Origin: Mycobacterium sp. 852013-50091_SCH5140682
Lineage (GTDB): Bacteria; Actinomycetota; Actinomycetes; Mycobacteriales; Mycobacteriaceae
Reading direction: 5' to 3'
Assembly: GCF_001665685.1 (NCBI RefSeq)
Contig: NZ_LZTB01000004.1
Location: 62,001 to 126,000, forward strand
DNA: 64,000 nucleotides
Shown: one piece after another, positions 17,853-27,575 of the stretch
Layout of the letters: each line of letters begins with the position of its first letter
Numbering within the stretch: position 1 is the first letter of the stretch
The notes under the pieces: model-generated
Seen by the model: only the letters and a program-made list of their open reading frames with translations
What the model was told of the DNA's origin: nothing
The model's database searches: none
Position numbers and translations under genes: made by a program

Positions 17853-18200
17853 TTGCCGCCCCAAGATTTCCCGGACGCCGCAAGCACCGGATCGGCAGGC
17901 GCCAACCCTCACCGTCACCGCGGCACACCCGCCCCCGACCACGGCGTTTACGGCATCTCCGTGGCCGCCGAGCTGTCCGGCGTCCCCACCCAATCGCTAC
18001 GGCTGTGGGAACGCCACGGACTGCTGTCCCCGAGCCGCACCGAAGGAGGCACCCGCCGATACAGCGCGGATGACCTCACCCGCATCCGGCGCATCACGAC
18101 ATTGGTGGCCGCCGGTGTCAACATCGCCGGCATTGCCCGCATCCTCGATCTCGAAGACGACAACTCCGAACTGCGGGAAATCATCGACCGGCAAGAGTAG
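17853..18200 (+). CDS. MerR-family, HspR-like regulator
   Basis: A 115-residue DNA-binding protein. After a disordered N-terminus, residues about 33-100 form a MerR winged helix (YGISVAAELSGVPTQSLRLWERHGL, then TEGGTRRYSADDLTRI) followed by a short dimerisation helix; there is no effector domain or Cys cluster, as in HspR. The start is a TTG with GAGAGG about ten bases upstream. Divergent from hsp20; repression of hsp20 and of itself through the dyad is inferred from position. Confidence 0.87.
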   Translation: MPPQDFPDAASTGSAGANPHRHRGTPAPDHGVYGISVAAELSGVPTQSLRLWERHGLLSPSRTEGGTRRYSADDLTRIRRITTLVAAGVNIAGIARILDLEDDNSELREIIDRQE

Positions 18201-18234
18201 GACGCGACAGACATCAGCCCGAGGACTGACTCGA

Positions 18235-18894
18235 CTACGCCTGATCAGCCACTGCGCCGCTCAGCTGCCAGAGTTTGTTGGCCATCAGCAGCTCGAACTG
18301 GTCGACCATGTCGCCGAGTGGGCCGCCGACGCTGACGTAGCCGACGTAGAAGCCCATCCCCCACATGGCCGCGAGCAACATTTCCACCGTCTCGGCGACG
18401 TCGGTGTTGACGACCACCTCGCCACGACTCACGGCGTCGTCAAGCACCCACGCGACGAACTCCCGCGAAGCCTGCAACGCATCGGGCGTGGAGTCGGCGA
18501 ACTCGGGGTGCCGACGTGACTCGAACACCGTCGTCACCAGAAATGCGGCAGCAGCGGACTCGGCGCTCATGACCGACGCGAAGAAGGTCGACAGCTTGGT
18601 CAACAAGGTCGGCTGATGCTGCGCCTTGAGGACGGCGGGACTGATCACCGCGGCAATCGTCTGCTCGACCACTGCGCTGTACAGCTGCGACTTGCCTGCG
18701 TAATGATGACAAACGGCTGGTCGGGTCAGGCCGGCGCGGCGCGCGATGGTCTGGAACGTCGCGGCCTCGTAGCCGCACTCGCTGAACACTTCGCGGGCCG
18801 CCCGCAGAATCCGGCCCCGGGTCCCTGCTGCCGTAGCTGTCGGTGGGCGACCTCGTCGACGCGGCGCGACAGACGGCGTCGTCACCTCCAGCAA
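18235..18894 (-). CDS. TetR-family regulator
   Basis: A 219-residue protein with an N-terminal TetR helix-turn-helix (TRGRILRAAREVFSECGYEAATFQTIARRAGL..., residues about 24-70) and an all-helical ligand domain. It starts at TTG or at a GTG four codons later. It is convergent with the MerR gene (34 bases between stops) and is preceded by the hydrolase gene on the same strand with about 105 bases between, so it may regulate that gene. Ligand unknown. Confidence 0.87.
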   Translation of the reverse strand: MLEVTTPSVAPRRRGRPPTATAAGTRGRILRAAREVFSECGYEAATFQTIARRAGLTRPAVCHHYAGKSQLYSAVVEQTIAAVISPAVLKAQHQPTLLTKLSTFFASVMSAESAAAAFLVTTVFESRRHPEFADSTPDALQASREFVAWVLDDAVSRGEVVVNTDVAETVEMLLAAMWGMGFYVGYVSVGGPLGDMVDQFELLMANKLWQLSGAVADQA

Positions 18895-19000
18895 CGTGCC
18901 ACCCCGGACTTGGAGGGCTGGTTCGCTACAGCCGTGCGAGCAGTCACATTCGCGTATCGGTGGCAGGGTTGCCCGGCGTTACATCGTCCTTCGCACTGGT

Positions 19001-19681
19001 TCAGGCTTCGGCCGCCGAGACGAGTCGGTCCACGAGCTCCACCGGATGCGACAGCATCGCCATGTGCCCGCCGGGGATGACGTCAGGTTCGACGCCGAGT
19101 CGTTCGGCCACTACGCGACGCATGAACCGCTCGGGGAACAAGCGGTCATCCCTGAACAGCACGAACCGGGTGGGTAGCTGCGGAAGCTCTGCTGCGGGCC
19201 ACGGGAACATCGACGGCGCTTCTGACTGCCCACGCTCGACCTCGTCTGCGATCACCGCGGCATCGACGCCGTTGTAGAACACAGCGTTCGTGTCGTCGGG
19301 GTCATACCCGCCCGATATGGCTGCGGCCCGCTGCGCGTTCTTCCACCCGGTCGCCGCCCACCAATCGTCGGGACGTTCCCCCGGACGCGGGATCATGGCC
19401 GAGACGTAGACCAGGGCGGACGCATCGACCTGCGTACAGGCGAGGGCTCCGGTGAAGCCACCGAACGAGTGAGCAACGACAACCGGCCGCTCGTGGTCGT
19501 CACGCTGCTGGGCATGTTGGGCAGCCACGGCCTCCACATAGGTGTGCAGGTTCGCCGCATCGTCCTCACAAGGCAGGTCAACCGCGATTCCACGGTGCCC
19601 ACGGTCGGCCAACTCGGCCACCACGAACCGCCAGCAAGACGGGTCCGCACCACCGCCCGGGATGAGCAAGAACGTCGTCAT
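19001..19681 (-). CDS. Alpha/beta hydrolase
   Basis: A 226-residue hydrolase of the salicylate-esterase/EstC-like group. LIPGGGADPSCW forms the oxyanion region, VVAHSFGG holds the nucleophile Ser, and GGHMAML holds the catalytic His; an Asp in FRDDRLFP fits the acid. No signal peptide from the chosen ATG; an upstream in-frame extension of 28 codons runs through the divergent promoter. Neighbouring TetR gene downstream on the same strand may form an operon with it. Substrate unknown. Confidence 0.85.
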   Translation of the reverse strand: MTTFLLIPGGGADPSCWRFVVAELADRGHRGIAVDLPCEDDAANLHTYVEAVAAQHAQQRDDHERPVVVAHSFGGFTGALACTQVDASALVYVSAMIPRPGERPDDWWAATGWKNAQRAAAISGGYDPDDTNAVFYNGVDAAVIADEVERGQSEAPSMFPWPAAELPQLPTRFVLFRDDRLFPERFMRRVVAERLGVEPDVIPGGHMAMLSHPVELVDRLVSAAEA

Positions 19682-19763
19682 TCCGCCGGCCCCGGCATCA
19701 ACCGTCGATCGCTCGAACGCACAGCCACATGCTGCCACGCGCATCTGGGCCATGATGGTGATC

Positions 19764-20456
19764 ATGAATGTGAGCCAGACCGGGGCGGGCTCGAGGAAGC
19801 TGCCGACATTTCGATCGATTCACATCGCGTTGATGGGTCTGCTCGCAGCGTCACTGGTGATGTGGGGTCCCAGCGCCGGGAGCGCATACGCGGCCGACGC
19901 GTCGGCCGCCGGCGATGTCATCTCGCTCGGTGATCCAGCGGCGCCGGGCCAGATCGAGCTCTATCTCGACCCACTGTGCCCGTTCAGCGGGAAAATGGTG
20001 CGAGACCAGGGTGCCGAGATCGGCCGGCGCATCGAGGCCGGCAAGCTCCACGTCAACATCCGCTTCGTCAATTTTCTCGAAAAGTACTCGGCCAGTGGGA
20101 CTTACGACAGCCGGGCGATCTACGCGGCGTACCTTGTCGCCGACCACTCGCAATCCAGCGACACCACGTGGCGCTTCATCGAGCAGATCTATTCCGCTGA
20201 TCAGCAGCCGAAAGAAAAGGGCCCGTCAGATCTCAGCAACGATCAACTCGCCGGCCTCGCCGATCGTGTCGGCGCGCCGCAGTCCGCACAGGACATGATC
20301 CGGCTGGGCCTGCCCATCCCCTACGACGCGCATATCATCGCCACGAACAACCATGCGCTGCTGAGCCAGTTCCCCGATCCCGGTGTGCCGCTTGTCGTCA
20401 TCGACGAGAAGGCCGTCGACGGAAATTCGGGTTGGCTCGATCAGCTGCCGCGCTGA
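19764..20456 (+). CDS. DsbA-like thioredoxin-fold secreted protein, single active-site Cys
   Basis: About 230 residues with an N-terminal membrane/signal segment (HIALMGLLAASLVMWG, possible cleavage after AYA near 43). The thioredoxin-fold motif is DPLCPFSGKM: C72 is present but the second active-site Cys of CxxC is Ser (S75). A cis-Pro loop GVPLVVID is near the C-terminus. It belongs to the DsbA/Thioredoxin_4 group. Without the second Cys it cannot be a classical dithiol oxidase and may be an isomerase-like or binding protein (inference). Several ATG codons are possible; upstream ones add up to four residues. Confidence 0.8.
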   Translation: MNVSQTGAGSRKLPTFRSIHIALMGLLAASLVMWGPSAGSAYAADASAAGDVISLGDPAAPGQIELYLDPLCPFSGKMVRDQGAEIGRRIEAGKLHVNIRFVNFLEKYSASGTYDSRAIYAAYLVADHSQSSDTTWRFIEQIYSADQQPKEKGPSDLSNDQLAGLADRVGAPQSAQDMIRLGLPIPYDAHIIATNNHALLSQFPDPGVPLVVIDEKAVDGNSGWLDQLPR

Positions 20457-20474
20457 GAGCACCCTGTGCCGCGC

Positions 20475-21119
20475 TCAGCGCTGCTGCTTTCCCGTCGTCT
20501 GGTAGATGACCCGGTTGGCGACATCGACAGCGTGGTCGGCGAAGCGTTCGTAGTAGCGGCTCAACAACGTGACGTCGACGGCTGTGATGGTGCCGTGTGA
20601 CCAGCCGGGGTTCATCACCTGCGCGAACAGTTCCCGGTGCAGCGCGTCCATCGCTTCGTCGTCGACGTTCAACTGCGCGGCTTGGTCTGGATCGCGGGAC
20701 AGCACAACGTTTTTCGTGTCCTCGCTGAGCCTCACGGCGATGCGGCCCATCTCGCCGAAATAGTCGGCAACCTCGCCGGGTACGGCGACCGCGGGATGGC
20801 GGCGCCGACTGATCCGCGCGACATGCGTCGCCAGGGCACCCATCCGCTGCACGTCGGCCACATCTTTGAGCGAGCTCACCACCGCTCGAAGGTCCCCGGC
20901 CACGGGGGCTTGCCGAGCCAGGATCACCAGCGCATCCGATTCGAGCGTGGTGCACAGGTAAGAGATGTCGTTGTAGCGGTCGATGACATCTTCGGCGATC
21001 TGCAAGTCAGCCTGCAACAGCGCTTCGGTGGCGTGGTCCATGGCGGATCCGGCCTGATCGCACAGATTCGCGATCCCACCGTGGAGGGCATCGAGCTGCG
21101 CTCGAAAAGCGTGCCGCAT
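20475..21119 (-). CDS. phoU: Phosphate transport system regulator PhoU
   Basis: A 214-residue protein made of two three-helix-bundle repeats with the conserved metal-binding E/D-x-x-x-D motifs (EDVIDRYNDI, YYERFADHAVDVANRVIY). PhoU couples the Pst phosphate transporter with the SenX3-RegX3 sensor and is implicated in persistence; mycobacteria have two (PhoY1/PhoY2). No pst gene is beside it here. It is convergent with the DsbA-like gene and monocistronic. Confidence 0.93.
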   Translation of the reverse strand: MRHAFRAQLDALHGGIANLCDQAGSAMDHATEALLQADLQIAEDVIDRYNDISYLCTTLESDALVILARQAPVAGDLRAVVSSLKDVADVQRMGALATHVARISRRRHPAVAVPGEVADYFGEMGRIAVRLSEDTKNVVLSRDPDQAAQLNVDDEAMDALHRELFAQVMNPGWSHGTITAVDVTLLSRYYERFADHAVDVANRVIYQTTGKQQR

Positions 21120-21193
21120 GCAGGCTGATGCTATGACCTAAGCGGCGGACGCGCACAGGACCGTCCGGTCATCGGTACGCCGGAGGCGCGAAT

Positions 21194-22222
21194 CTAGGGT
21201 CCGGCGAGCATGTCCTGTGCCGTGGGCATTTGCGGCCGTGACCGGTCGAGGAACACCGGCGCCCCCGGATCGGCGCTCACCGCACCCGGTGCGACGGGCG
21301 AGCTGTTCGACAGAGTCGCTTTGAGGACATGCACGAATTGCGCAGGCTGGTCATTCTGCAGGTAGTGATTGGCGCCCGGCAGTAGCCAGAACTCGTTGTC
21401 CCCCGGTTTGGTCGCGAGGTAGTTGTTCCAGACGTATGCCGCGACCCGAAGGGGCGATATCTCGTCGTACAACCCCCACACCACAGTGGTTTTCACCGAC
21501 ATGGCAGCCAGCGCCTGTAGCCAGTCACGCTCATGCTCGGAACGTTCCACCAGATACTGGATGGTGTCGTGAATGACGCCGATGCCGTCGTTGACGGCGA
21601 AGGTCTCTGCCAGGGCGGCGATCGCCGGATCGTCGAGTGCCCGCCGCGGCGTGAACGTCGTCTGTCCCAAGCCGGCCGCGAGAAGCTGGGGCGTGATGGC
21701 CGCGATGGTCGCGGGAGCCGACTCCGGATGCAGGACGAGGCGCTGGAACTCGTTCAGATTCGACAAGGGCAGAAAGATGTTGCCATTACTGAGGACGAGG
21801 TTGGACACGGCGAACGGCGTCTGGCCGGTGCTGCAGCGGCGGGCGAACGCAAGCGCAACACTGTCGCCGCGATCGTGGGCGACGACAGCGCCCTCGTGCG
21901 CACCGAGGACGTCGACCAGGTAGTAGCCGAGCAGCTCACTGTCGCGCTGCAGGGTGTAGCTCTCGCCTTTGGGCTTGTCCGAAAAGCCAAAGCCGGGCAG
22001 GTCGAGGACGCACACGCGATAGTCGGCGCTGAGGTCCCCCACCACGTCCTGCCAATCGATGCTGCTGGTCGGAAACCCGTGCACCATCAGTAGTGTCGGC
22101 GCCTCGGGATCGCCGAACTCGGCGTGGAAGATATTCAGCGTGTCGGTGTGCCGCATCGGTTCGGTCGGGACCCATTCGAAGTGACCACCTGATTCCAGCC
22201 ACGCTTGGGCAGTTCGTTCCAT
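21194..22222 (-). CDS. Alpha/beta hydrolase, haloalkane dehalogenase/epoxide hydrolase-like
   Basis: A 342-residue hydrolase. LLMVHGFPTSSIDW is the oxyanion/HGxP motif, GAVVAHDRGDSVAL contains the nucleophile Asp in HDRG, and LLPGANHYLQND contains the catalytic His. An Asp nucleophile points to epoxide hydrolase or dehalogenase chemistry; the cap domain lies at about 150-230. AAGGG is well placed upstream of the ATG. It follows the ThrE-type gene by 26 bases on the same strand. A C-terminal proline-rich extension is unusual for the family. Confidence 0.87.
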   Translation of the reverse strand: MERTAQAWLESGGHFEWVPTEPMRHTDTLNIFHAEFGDPEAPTLLMVHGFPTSSIDWQDVVGDLSADYRVCVLDLPGFGFSDKPKGESYTLQRDSELLGYYLVDVLGAHEGAVVAHDRGDSVALAFARRCSTGQTPFAVSNLVLSNGNIFLPLSNLNEFQRLVLHPESAPATIAAITPQLLAAGLGQTTFTPRRALDDPAIAALAETFAVNDGIGVIHDTIQYLVERSEHERDWLQALAAMSVKTTVVWGLYDEISPLRVAAYVWNNYLATKPGDNEFWLLPGANHYLQNDQPAQFVHVLKATLSNSSPVAPGAVSADPGAPVFLDRSRPQMPTAQDMLAGP

Positions 22223-22248
22223 GTCAGGGCCCTTCTGTGTGCGACTCG

Positions 22249-23496
22249 TCAATATTCGGCATCGTCGCGCACGCGGATCCGCGTCGGCACGAGTTCCCAC
22301 AACGCGCGTCCGGCCTGGAATCCCAGCGAGATCGACACCATCGATACCAACATCAGGATGATCGCGTTGGTGCTGTCCCCGTCGCCGCCGACGATCTCGG
22401 TGATACCCACTAGTCCGATGGAACTGGGCACCATGAGCCAGAAACCGGGAGCCAGCAGGACGCGTGAGGACGGCGTGGTGCGCAACTCGCCCAGCGCCAA
22501 GGTGCAGAACATGAGCGCCATGCCACCGCCGAATCCACTGGTGTATGCGCCGAAGAGCTGCGCAGTGCCGAACTGGGCGGCGTAGCTGACGTACAGGATG
22601 AGCAGAAGCCAGGGCAGAAATCGTCGGGGCGGCCCGTGATACAGCATGATTCCCACGCCGTACACCGCGACCCCGAGCCATGGCGCCCACGGACCGAGCA
22701 GGTTTCGCGGCACATCGGTCAATTCCCACTGCGTGATACCGAGGGCTTGGATACCCAGCACGATGCCCAGCGCGAGCTGAGCCAGGCGGGTGAAGCCTTG
22801 GGTCAGGCGAGCCGCCGCTGAGACCACTTCGCCGGTGGACGCCTCCAGCACGGCCAGCGTGATCCCAACACCTGGCAGGAACAGCGTCAGCGGCGGAATG
22901 AGAACCCGCAGGCTGTCCTGCCCCATGTGCAGCCACCGTCCCAAGCTGAACGCTGCGAAGGTGACGACGAATGCGCTGATGAACGGCAGCAGCCGGAGAA
23001 ACCCGGCATTGAAGCGCCCGATGATGTCGAGCGCCCCGACGAGCAGACCGAACCCGGTGGCCGCTACCAGTGCGACGGGCGTCGGCTGCAGAATCAGCCC
23101 GTATGCCGCGCTCTGCACGGCGTACCCGATCATGTTGACCCACCACGGAAGTGGACGGGGTAGCGCCAGAATTCGGGTGAGCTCGGCCGACCCGGCTTCG
23201 GCGGAGACGGCGTTGCGGTGGGTGCGCCGTACCAGGGCGCCGAGGTGGAACGCCTGGTCGTAGCGCAGATCACCACTGACATGTTCGATGTGACTGTGGC
23301 AGGATTCGCCGACTTGAATGTAGTTGGGCAGGATCAGAAATCGAGGTTCGACGTGATAGTGGCCGCTGCAGTCGGTGAGCACCTGCCGCACGAAGGCGAC
23401 CGAATAATCAGCCGCCAGCATCGCGGCACCGAGCCGCGCCAGATAGTCGACGACTGCGCGCCGCGCGTCATCGACGTGCTCAACCGTCTCGGACAC
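22249..23496 (-). CDS. ThrE-type threonine/serine exporter family protein
   Basis: A 415-residue membrane protein with the two fused halves typical of actinobacterial ThrE: an N-terminal DUF1212-type domain with a soluble start and membrane segments (GFLRLLPFISAFVVTFAAFSL; LIPPLTLFLPGVGITLAVLE, the latter with conserved Pro/Gly) and a C-terminal DUF3815-type set of membrane helices. Corynebacterium ThrE exports threonine and serine; the true substrate here is unknown. It begins downstream of a structured interval (nested inverted repeats at 23542-23593). Confidence 0.85.
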   Translation of the reverse strand: MSETVEHVDDARRAVVDYLARLGAAMLAADYSVAFVRQVLTDCSGHYHVEPRFLILPNYIQVGESCHSHIEHVSGDLRYDQAFHLGALVRRTHRNAVSAEAGSAELTRILALPRPLPWWVNMIGYAVQSAAYGLILQPTPVALVAATGFGLLVGALDIIGRFNAGFLRLLPFISAFVVTFAAFSLGRWLHMGQDSLRVLIPPLTLFLPGVGITLAVLEASTGEVVSAAARLTQGFTRLAQLALGIVLGIQALGITQWELTDVPRNLLGPWAPWLGVAVYGVGIMLYHGPPRRFLPWLLLILYVSYAAQFGTAQLFGAYTSGFGGGMALMFCTLALGELRTTPSSRVLLAPGFWLMVPSSIGLVGITEIVGGDGDSTNAIILMLVSMVSISLGFQAGRALWELVPTRIRVRDDAEY

Positions 23497-23541
23497 GATC
23501 GGAACTGTAAATCGTTTGCCGTGACCACGTGCCGGGTTTGG

Positions 23542-23593
23542 CCTGTGGAACCGTACTCGAGTCGCCTCAGGGCGAATTCAGCGATTCCACAGG
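23542..23593. other. Nested inverted repeats upstream of thrE-like gene
   Basis: Outer arms CCTGTGGAA and TTCCACAGG (9 bases, perfect) enclose an inner hairpin TCGCC-TCAG-GGCGA. The element sits in the leader region of the ThrE-type gene, about 46 bases before its start on the minus strand. It could be a structured 5' leader or a protein site; no known riboswitch class was recognised. Confidence 0.4.
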
Positions 23594-23603
23594 ACCGCAA
23601 CAC

Positions 23604-23637
23604 GGTCAACAATTTTCGCCCGCGGAAATTGTTGACC
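23604..23637. terminator. Strong hairpin ending the mmpS-mmpL-DUF5078 operon
   Basis: Perfect 12-base arms GGTCAACAATTT and AAATTGTTGACC around a ten-base loop. It begins 11 bases after the stop codon of the DUF5078 gene and separates the operon from the ThrE-type gene. The AT-rich inner stem is unlike surrounding coding DNA. Confidence 0.7.
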
Positions 23638-23648
23638 TGCTCCGGAAA

Positions 23649-24116
23649 TCAGGTCCAGTTCCATACCGACATGTCGTCGGCCGGGTAGTTCATGCAGACG
23701 TCGGTGGTACGGGCGGCCACGCCTTTGTTGTTGAAGAACAACTTGGCCCAGTTCGGCCACCGCCAGGACATGTTCTCGTAAAAGGCGTTGGTGGCCGTGT
23801 CTTCGGAGTACTGCCGCCGTCCGGCGTAGTCCAACGAGAAGAACCAGTGGATCCGGTCCTGGGCGCCTTGCTGATCGGCTGCGGGCTTGTTGTTGTAGTC
23901 GATCATGTAGCGCTCGTAGTACACCGGTTCGACATCACGCGCGGCGGCCATGATCTGCTCCGCCGTACAGGGCGTCTTCAGGATGCGGTTGGGAATGGGG
24001 TAGTCGTCGGTCGCGTCGGCCGACGCGACCACCGGAACCGCTCCCACTGTCGCAGCCATCGCGACAGCTGCGACGGCACAACGAATCAGGTTGGTAGACA
24101 ATCTGTTTCCCTTCAT
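23649..24116 (-). CDS. DUF5078-type secreted protein of the MmpS/MmpL operon
   Basis: A 155-residue protein with a signal peptide (LIRCAVAAVAMAATVGAVPVVASA, cleavage near ASA-DA). The mature part has two Cys (about 49 and 144) and a Trp/Tyr-rich middle (EPVYYERYM, IHWFFSLDY, MSWRWPNW). Proteins of this type follow MmpL genes in mycobacteria and are presumed periplasmic partners of the exporter; the molecular role is not known. Its ATG overlaps the mmpL stop (TGATG). Confidence 0.8.
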   Translation of the reverse strand: MKGNRLSTNLIRCAVAAVAMAATVGAVPVVASADATDDYPIPNRILKTPCTAEQIMAAARDVEPVYYERYMIDYNNKPAADQQGAQDRIHWFFSLDYAGRRQYSEDTATNAFYENMSWRWPNWAKLFFNNKGVAARTTDVCMNYPADDMSVWNWT

Positions 24117-27019
24117 CAGGCCAGCGCCTCCTCAGGGTTCCGCTGGATAGCCTTCGGCCAGGGTTGCGGGACCGGGCGTTGGCGGACTCGCTGCGGCCAC
24201 CAGAACCAGCGGCCGAGCAGGGTGGCAATCGAAGGGGTCATCAAACTGCGCACGACGAGGGTGTCGAACAGCAAGCCGAGGCCGATGGTGGTGCCGACCT
24301 GACCGATGATGATCAGGTTGCTGACCGCCATCGACGCCATGGTGAAGGCAAAGACCAGCCCGGCGGCGGTGACCACGGCCCCGGTACCGACCATGGCGCG
24401 GATGATGCCGGTCTTCAAACCCGCATGGATCTCTTCTTTCACCCGCGAGACCAGCAGCAGGTTGTAATCCGCGCCGACAGCCAGCAGCACGATGACCGAC
24501 ATCGGCAACACCATCCAGTGCAGCGGGATGCCCACGACGTGTTGCCAGAGCAGCACCGACAAGCCGAATGCCGAGGCCAGACTCAGCACCACCGTCCCGA
24601 CGATCACCGCCGAGGCCACCACGGCGCGGGTGAGCACCATCATGATGATGAAGATCAGGATCAGCGCGGCCGCAGCCACGATGAGCAGGTCATAGTTGGC
24701 GCCCAGTTGCATGTCGTTGTACATGGCTGCGCTGCCACCCAGATAGATCCTGGCTCCCTCGAAGGGCGTCCCCTTGATCGCGTCGGCCGCGGCGATCTTG
24801 AGCGGTTCGATACGTGAGGTTCCCTCCTGCGTCAGCGGGTCACCCTGGTGAATGATGGTGAACCGCACCGCATGTCCGTCGGGTGACATGAAGAGCTTGA
24901 TCCCGCGCTGGAAGTCGGCGGTCTGGAATGCCTCCGGCGGCAGGTAGAACGAGTCGTCGTTCTTGGCCGTATCGAACGCCTCACCCATCGCGGTGGAGTT
25001 CTCCTGCATCGCCATCGTCTGGTTCTGCTGCGCCTTCTGCACCTGGTACTGGTTCAGCAGCGTCCGCTTCTGGTTCTTCATGGACTGGATCTGTGCCGGC
25101 ATCACGGCGACCATCCGCGGCATCAGGTCGGCCATGCGCTGCATGTCGGGAACCAGGTCCTGGAAGTCGTCGGACATCGTGCCGATGCCGTCGAGGCTGT
25201 CGAAGACCGACCGCAGGGACCAGCACATCGGAATGTCGAAGCAGTGCGGTTCCCAGTACAGGTAATTACGGAGGGGCCGGAATTGATCGTCGAAGTCTGC
25301 CAAGTGATCACGAACCGACGAGATGTCACCCGAGGTGGTCTTCATCTTGTCGGCCATGCGCTGCGACACCGCGGCGAGGTCGGTCTGGATGTTCATCATC
25401 TCGGTCATCGCGTCGATGCTCATCTGAAGGTCGTCGGCCTGTTTGAGCATGTTGTCGAGATTGGTCTGCATGTAGTCGTTGTTCATGATCTGGCTGGTGC
25501 CGTTCTGGCCCAGCGAGTACGGGATCGTCGAATGCTTGATCGGATCTCCGTCGGGCCGGGTGATGGTCTGCACCTGGGCGATGCCATGAACTGCCTTGAG
25601 CGCCTTGGCGATCTTGTCGATGACCAAGAAGTCGGCCGGGTTCCGCAGATCGCGATCGGTCTCGATCATCATGAGATCCGGGTTCATCTTCGCCTCGGAG
25701 AAGTGCCGGAAGGCGGCGGCATACCCGACATTCGCGGGAACGTCGTCGGGCAGGTAGATGCGGTCGTTGTAGGTCGTGTGGTAGCCGGGCAGCGTGATCA
25801 GGCCGATCAGCGATGCGACGACGGCGCACACCAGGATTGCGCCGGGCCACCGCACGGTGGCGGTGCCGATCCGGTGCCAGCCGCGGGACTGGGTAACGCG
25901 TTTGGGCTCCAGGATGCGGCCGAAGCGACTCAATACCGAGATGACGGCGGGCCCCATGGTCAGGGCCGCCGCGACGACGATCACCATGCCGATCGACAGC
26001 GGGATGCCCATCGTCTGGAAGTACGGCAACCGGGTGAAGTGCAGGCACAGCGTCGCACCGGCGATGGTAAGGCCCGAGGCCAGCACCACGTGCGCGGTGC
26101 CATGGAACATGGTGTAGTAGGCCGATTCTCGATCTTCACCGGCTCGCCGGGCCTCCTGATATCGACCTATCAGGAAGATCGCGTAATCGGTGGCCGCGGC
26201 GATGGCCAAGGTGACCACGAGGTTCGTGGCGAAGGTCGTCAACCCGAAGACGTTGTGGAAGCCCAGGAATGCCACCAGACCCCGGGCAGCCGACAGCTCG
26301 AGCACCACCATCACCATCACGATGAGCATCGTGATGACGGACCGGTAAACCCCCAGCAGCATGACGGCGATGACCGCGAAGGTCACCATCTCGATCATTT
26401 CCATGCTCTTGTCGCCGACGGCGTTCTGGTCGGTGCTCGTCGCCGCAGGTCCGGTGACATAGGCCTTCACGCCTGGCGGAGCGGGACTTTCGGTAGCGAT
26501 GTGACGTACGGCCTCGACCGACTCATTGGCCAGCGTTTCGCCCTGATCGCCTGCGATATAGACCTGGACGTAGGCGGCTTTGCCGTCGGCGCTCTGTGCG
26601 CCTTTGGCGGTCAGCGAATCTCCCCAGAAGTCCTGGACATGCTGCACATGGGTGGTGTCGGCCCGCAGATCCCGAACCATCTTGTCGTAGAAGTCGTGTG
26701 CGTCGGCACCCAACGGCTGGTCGCCTTCGAGCACGATCATCACCGAACTGCTGGTGTCGTACTCCTGGAACACCTTGCCGACCCGTTTGGTGGCGATCAT
26801 CGACGGTGCGTCGTTGGGGCTCATCGACACCGCGCGGAGCTTGCCCACTTCCTCGAGCTGCGGGACGACGGTGTTGAGAACGGCCACGATCGCGATCCAC
26901 GCCAGGATGATCGGCACCGCGAACGTTCGGATGAACCGCGGAAGCCGCGGCCTCGACGGCGCCGCGTGGCGTGCCGCGGGAATGGCGTCGGTCGGAGCGT
27001 CGTCCGTCGGCGCGCTCAT
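24116..27019 (-). CDS. MmpL-family RND transporter
   Basis: A 967-residue RND transporter with about 12 membrane helices and two periplasmic porter domains. The proton-relay Asp-Tyr pairs are visible in [18 protein letters not shown] (TM4 region) and [15 protein letters not shown] (TM10 region). The second porter domain carries a long coiled-coil insertion (about 480-690, with [12 protein letters not shown] and [11 protein letters not shown]) as in the MmpL4/5 group. Such systems export siderophores, lipids or drugs. It overlaps mmpS upstream (ATGA) and the DUF5078 gene downstream; a divergent TetR probably controls it. Confidence 0.93.
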   Translation of the reverse strand: MSAPTDDAPTDAIPAARHAAPSRPRLPRFIRTFAVPIILAWIAIVAVLNTVVPQLEEVGKLRAVSMSPNDAPSMIATKRVGKVFQEYDTSSSVMIVLEGDQPLGADAHDFYDKMVRDLRADTTHVQHVQDFWGDSLTAKGAQSADGKAAYVQVYIAGDQGETLANESVEAVRHIATESPAPPGVKAYVTGPAATSTDQNAVGDKSMEMIEMVTFAVIAVMLLGVYRSVITMLIVMVMVVLELSAARGLVAFLGFHNVFGLTTFATNLVVTLAIAAATDYAIFLIGRYQEARRAGEDRESAYYTMFHGTAHVVLASGLTIAGATLCLHFTRLPYFQTMGIPLSIGMVIVVAAALTMGPAVISVLSRFGRILEPKRVTQSRGWHRIGTATVRWPGAILVCAVVASLIGLITLPGYHTTYNDRIYLPDDVPANVGYAAAFRHFSEAKMNPDLMMIETDRDLRNPADFLVIDKIAKALKAVHGIAQVQTITRPDGDPIKHSTIPYSLGQNGTSQIMNNDYMQTNLDNMLKQADDLQMSIDAMTEMMNIQTDLAAVSQRMADKMKTTSGDISSVRDHLADFDDQFRPLRNYLYWEPHCFDIPMCWSLRSVFDSLDGIGTMSDDFQDLVPDMQRMADLMPRMVAVMPAQIQSMKNQKRTLLNQYQVQKAQQNQTMAMQENSTAMGEAFDTAKNDDSFYLPPEAFQTADFQRGIKLFMSPDGHAVRFTIIHQGDPLTQEGTSRIEPLKIAAADAIKGTPFEGARIYLGGSAAMYNDMQLGANYDLLIVAAAALILIFIIMMVLTRAVVASAVIVGTVVLSLASAFGLSVLLWQHVVGIPLHWMVLPMSVIVLLAVGADYNLLLVSRVKEEIHAGLKTGIIRAMVGTGAVVTAAGLVFAFTMASMAVSNLIIIGQVGTTIGLGLLFDTLVVRSLMTPSIATLLGRWFWWPQRVRQRPVPQPWPKAIQRNPEEALA

Positions 27020-27441
27020 GCGGCCTTCACAAAGCAGAAGGTTTCGGCGTTCATGCCGGTAGCGGTCCTCTCCTGTTTGACCTCGTCATCGACGCTCACG
27101 CGGCAGCTGATGCTGTCTCCGTCGCCCTGGGCCATGATGTTGGGCATCACCGACGGCAGGGTGGTTTGCAGAGTCAACGTCCACGGCAACGGCGTGCTGG
27201 GCACGCGCTGAGGTTTGCCTTCGAGATCCATGTAGTTGATCACTGCCGTGGCACCCGAGCCGAAGATCTCGTACTTGACGATCTTGGGGTTGAAGTCCTC
27301 GGCGTTGTCCGAGGATTTGTCCGTCACCACAACGGGATTCGATCCGAAAACCTTCCGCACGTTCATCACGACCAGCCCGCCGGCCACAACGGCGACGATG
27401 ATCAACACGGGGAGCCACATACGTCGCAGCGCCTTGGTCAT
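27016..27441 (-). CDS. MmpS-family membrane protein
   Basis: A 141-residue partner of MmpL: one N-terminal membrane helix ([18 protein letters not shown]) and a periplasmic beta-sandwich ([20 protein letters not shown], conserved in MmpS4/5; [11 protein letters not shown] near the C-terminus with a Cys pair). GAGAGGC precedes the ATG. It leads the operon whose promoter region contains the TetR-type dyad at 27524-27548. Confidence 0.92.
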   Translation of the reverse strand: MTKALRRMWLPVLIIVAVVAGGLVVMNVRKVFGSNPVVVTDKSSDNAEDFNPKIVKYEIFGSGATAVINYMDLEGKPQRVPSTPLPWTLTLQTTLPSVMPNIMAQGDGDSISCRVSVDDEVKQERTATGMNAETFCFVKAA

Positions 27442-27523
27442 TGTGGGCCTCTCAGCGTTCGGTGGGTTCGCGACGACCTTGTGCGCGACAGCCTGCTCAG
27501 TTCCGTTAAGCAAGCTAACCTAA

Positions 27524-27548
27524 TAAGTGGATAACTTCAATCCACTTA
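27524..27548. promoter_or_regulatory. Dyad operator between mmpS and tetR
   Basis: Perfect inverted repeat TAAGTGGAT, seven-base spacer, ATCCACTTA, located 27 bases before the TetR start and about 83 bases before the mmpS start. Position and symmetry fit an autoregulatory TetR operator that also represses the exporter operon. Confidence 0.75.
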
Positions 27549-27575
27549 TGACCCCGATCACTTAAGCTGGGAGAT

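Noticed and set aside
25244..27211. A 655-codon open frame on the plus strand opposite mmpL
   Set aside because: His/Asp/Gln-rich low-complexity translation typical of an antisense shadow; the MmpL protein is unambiguous.
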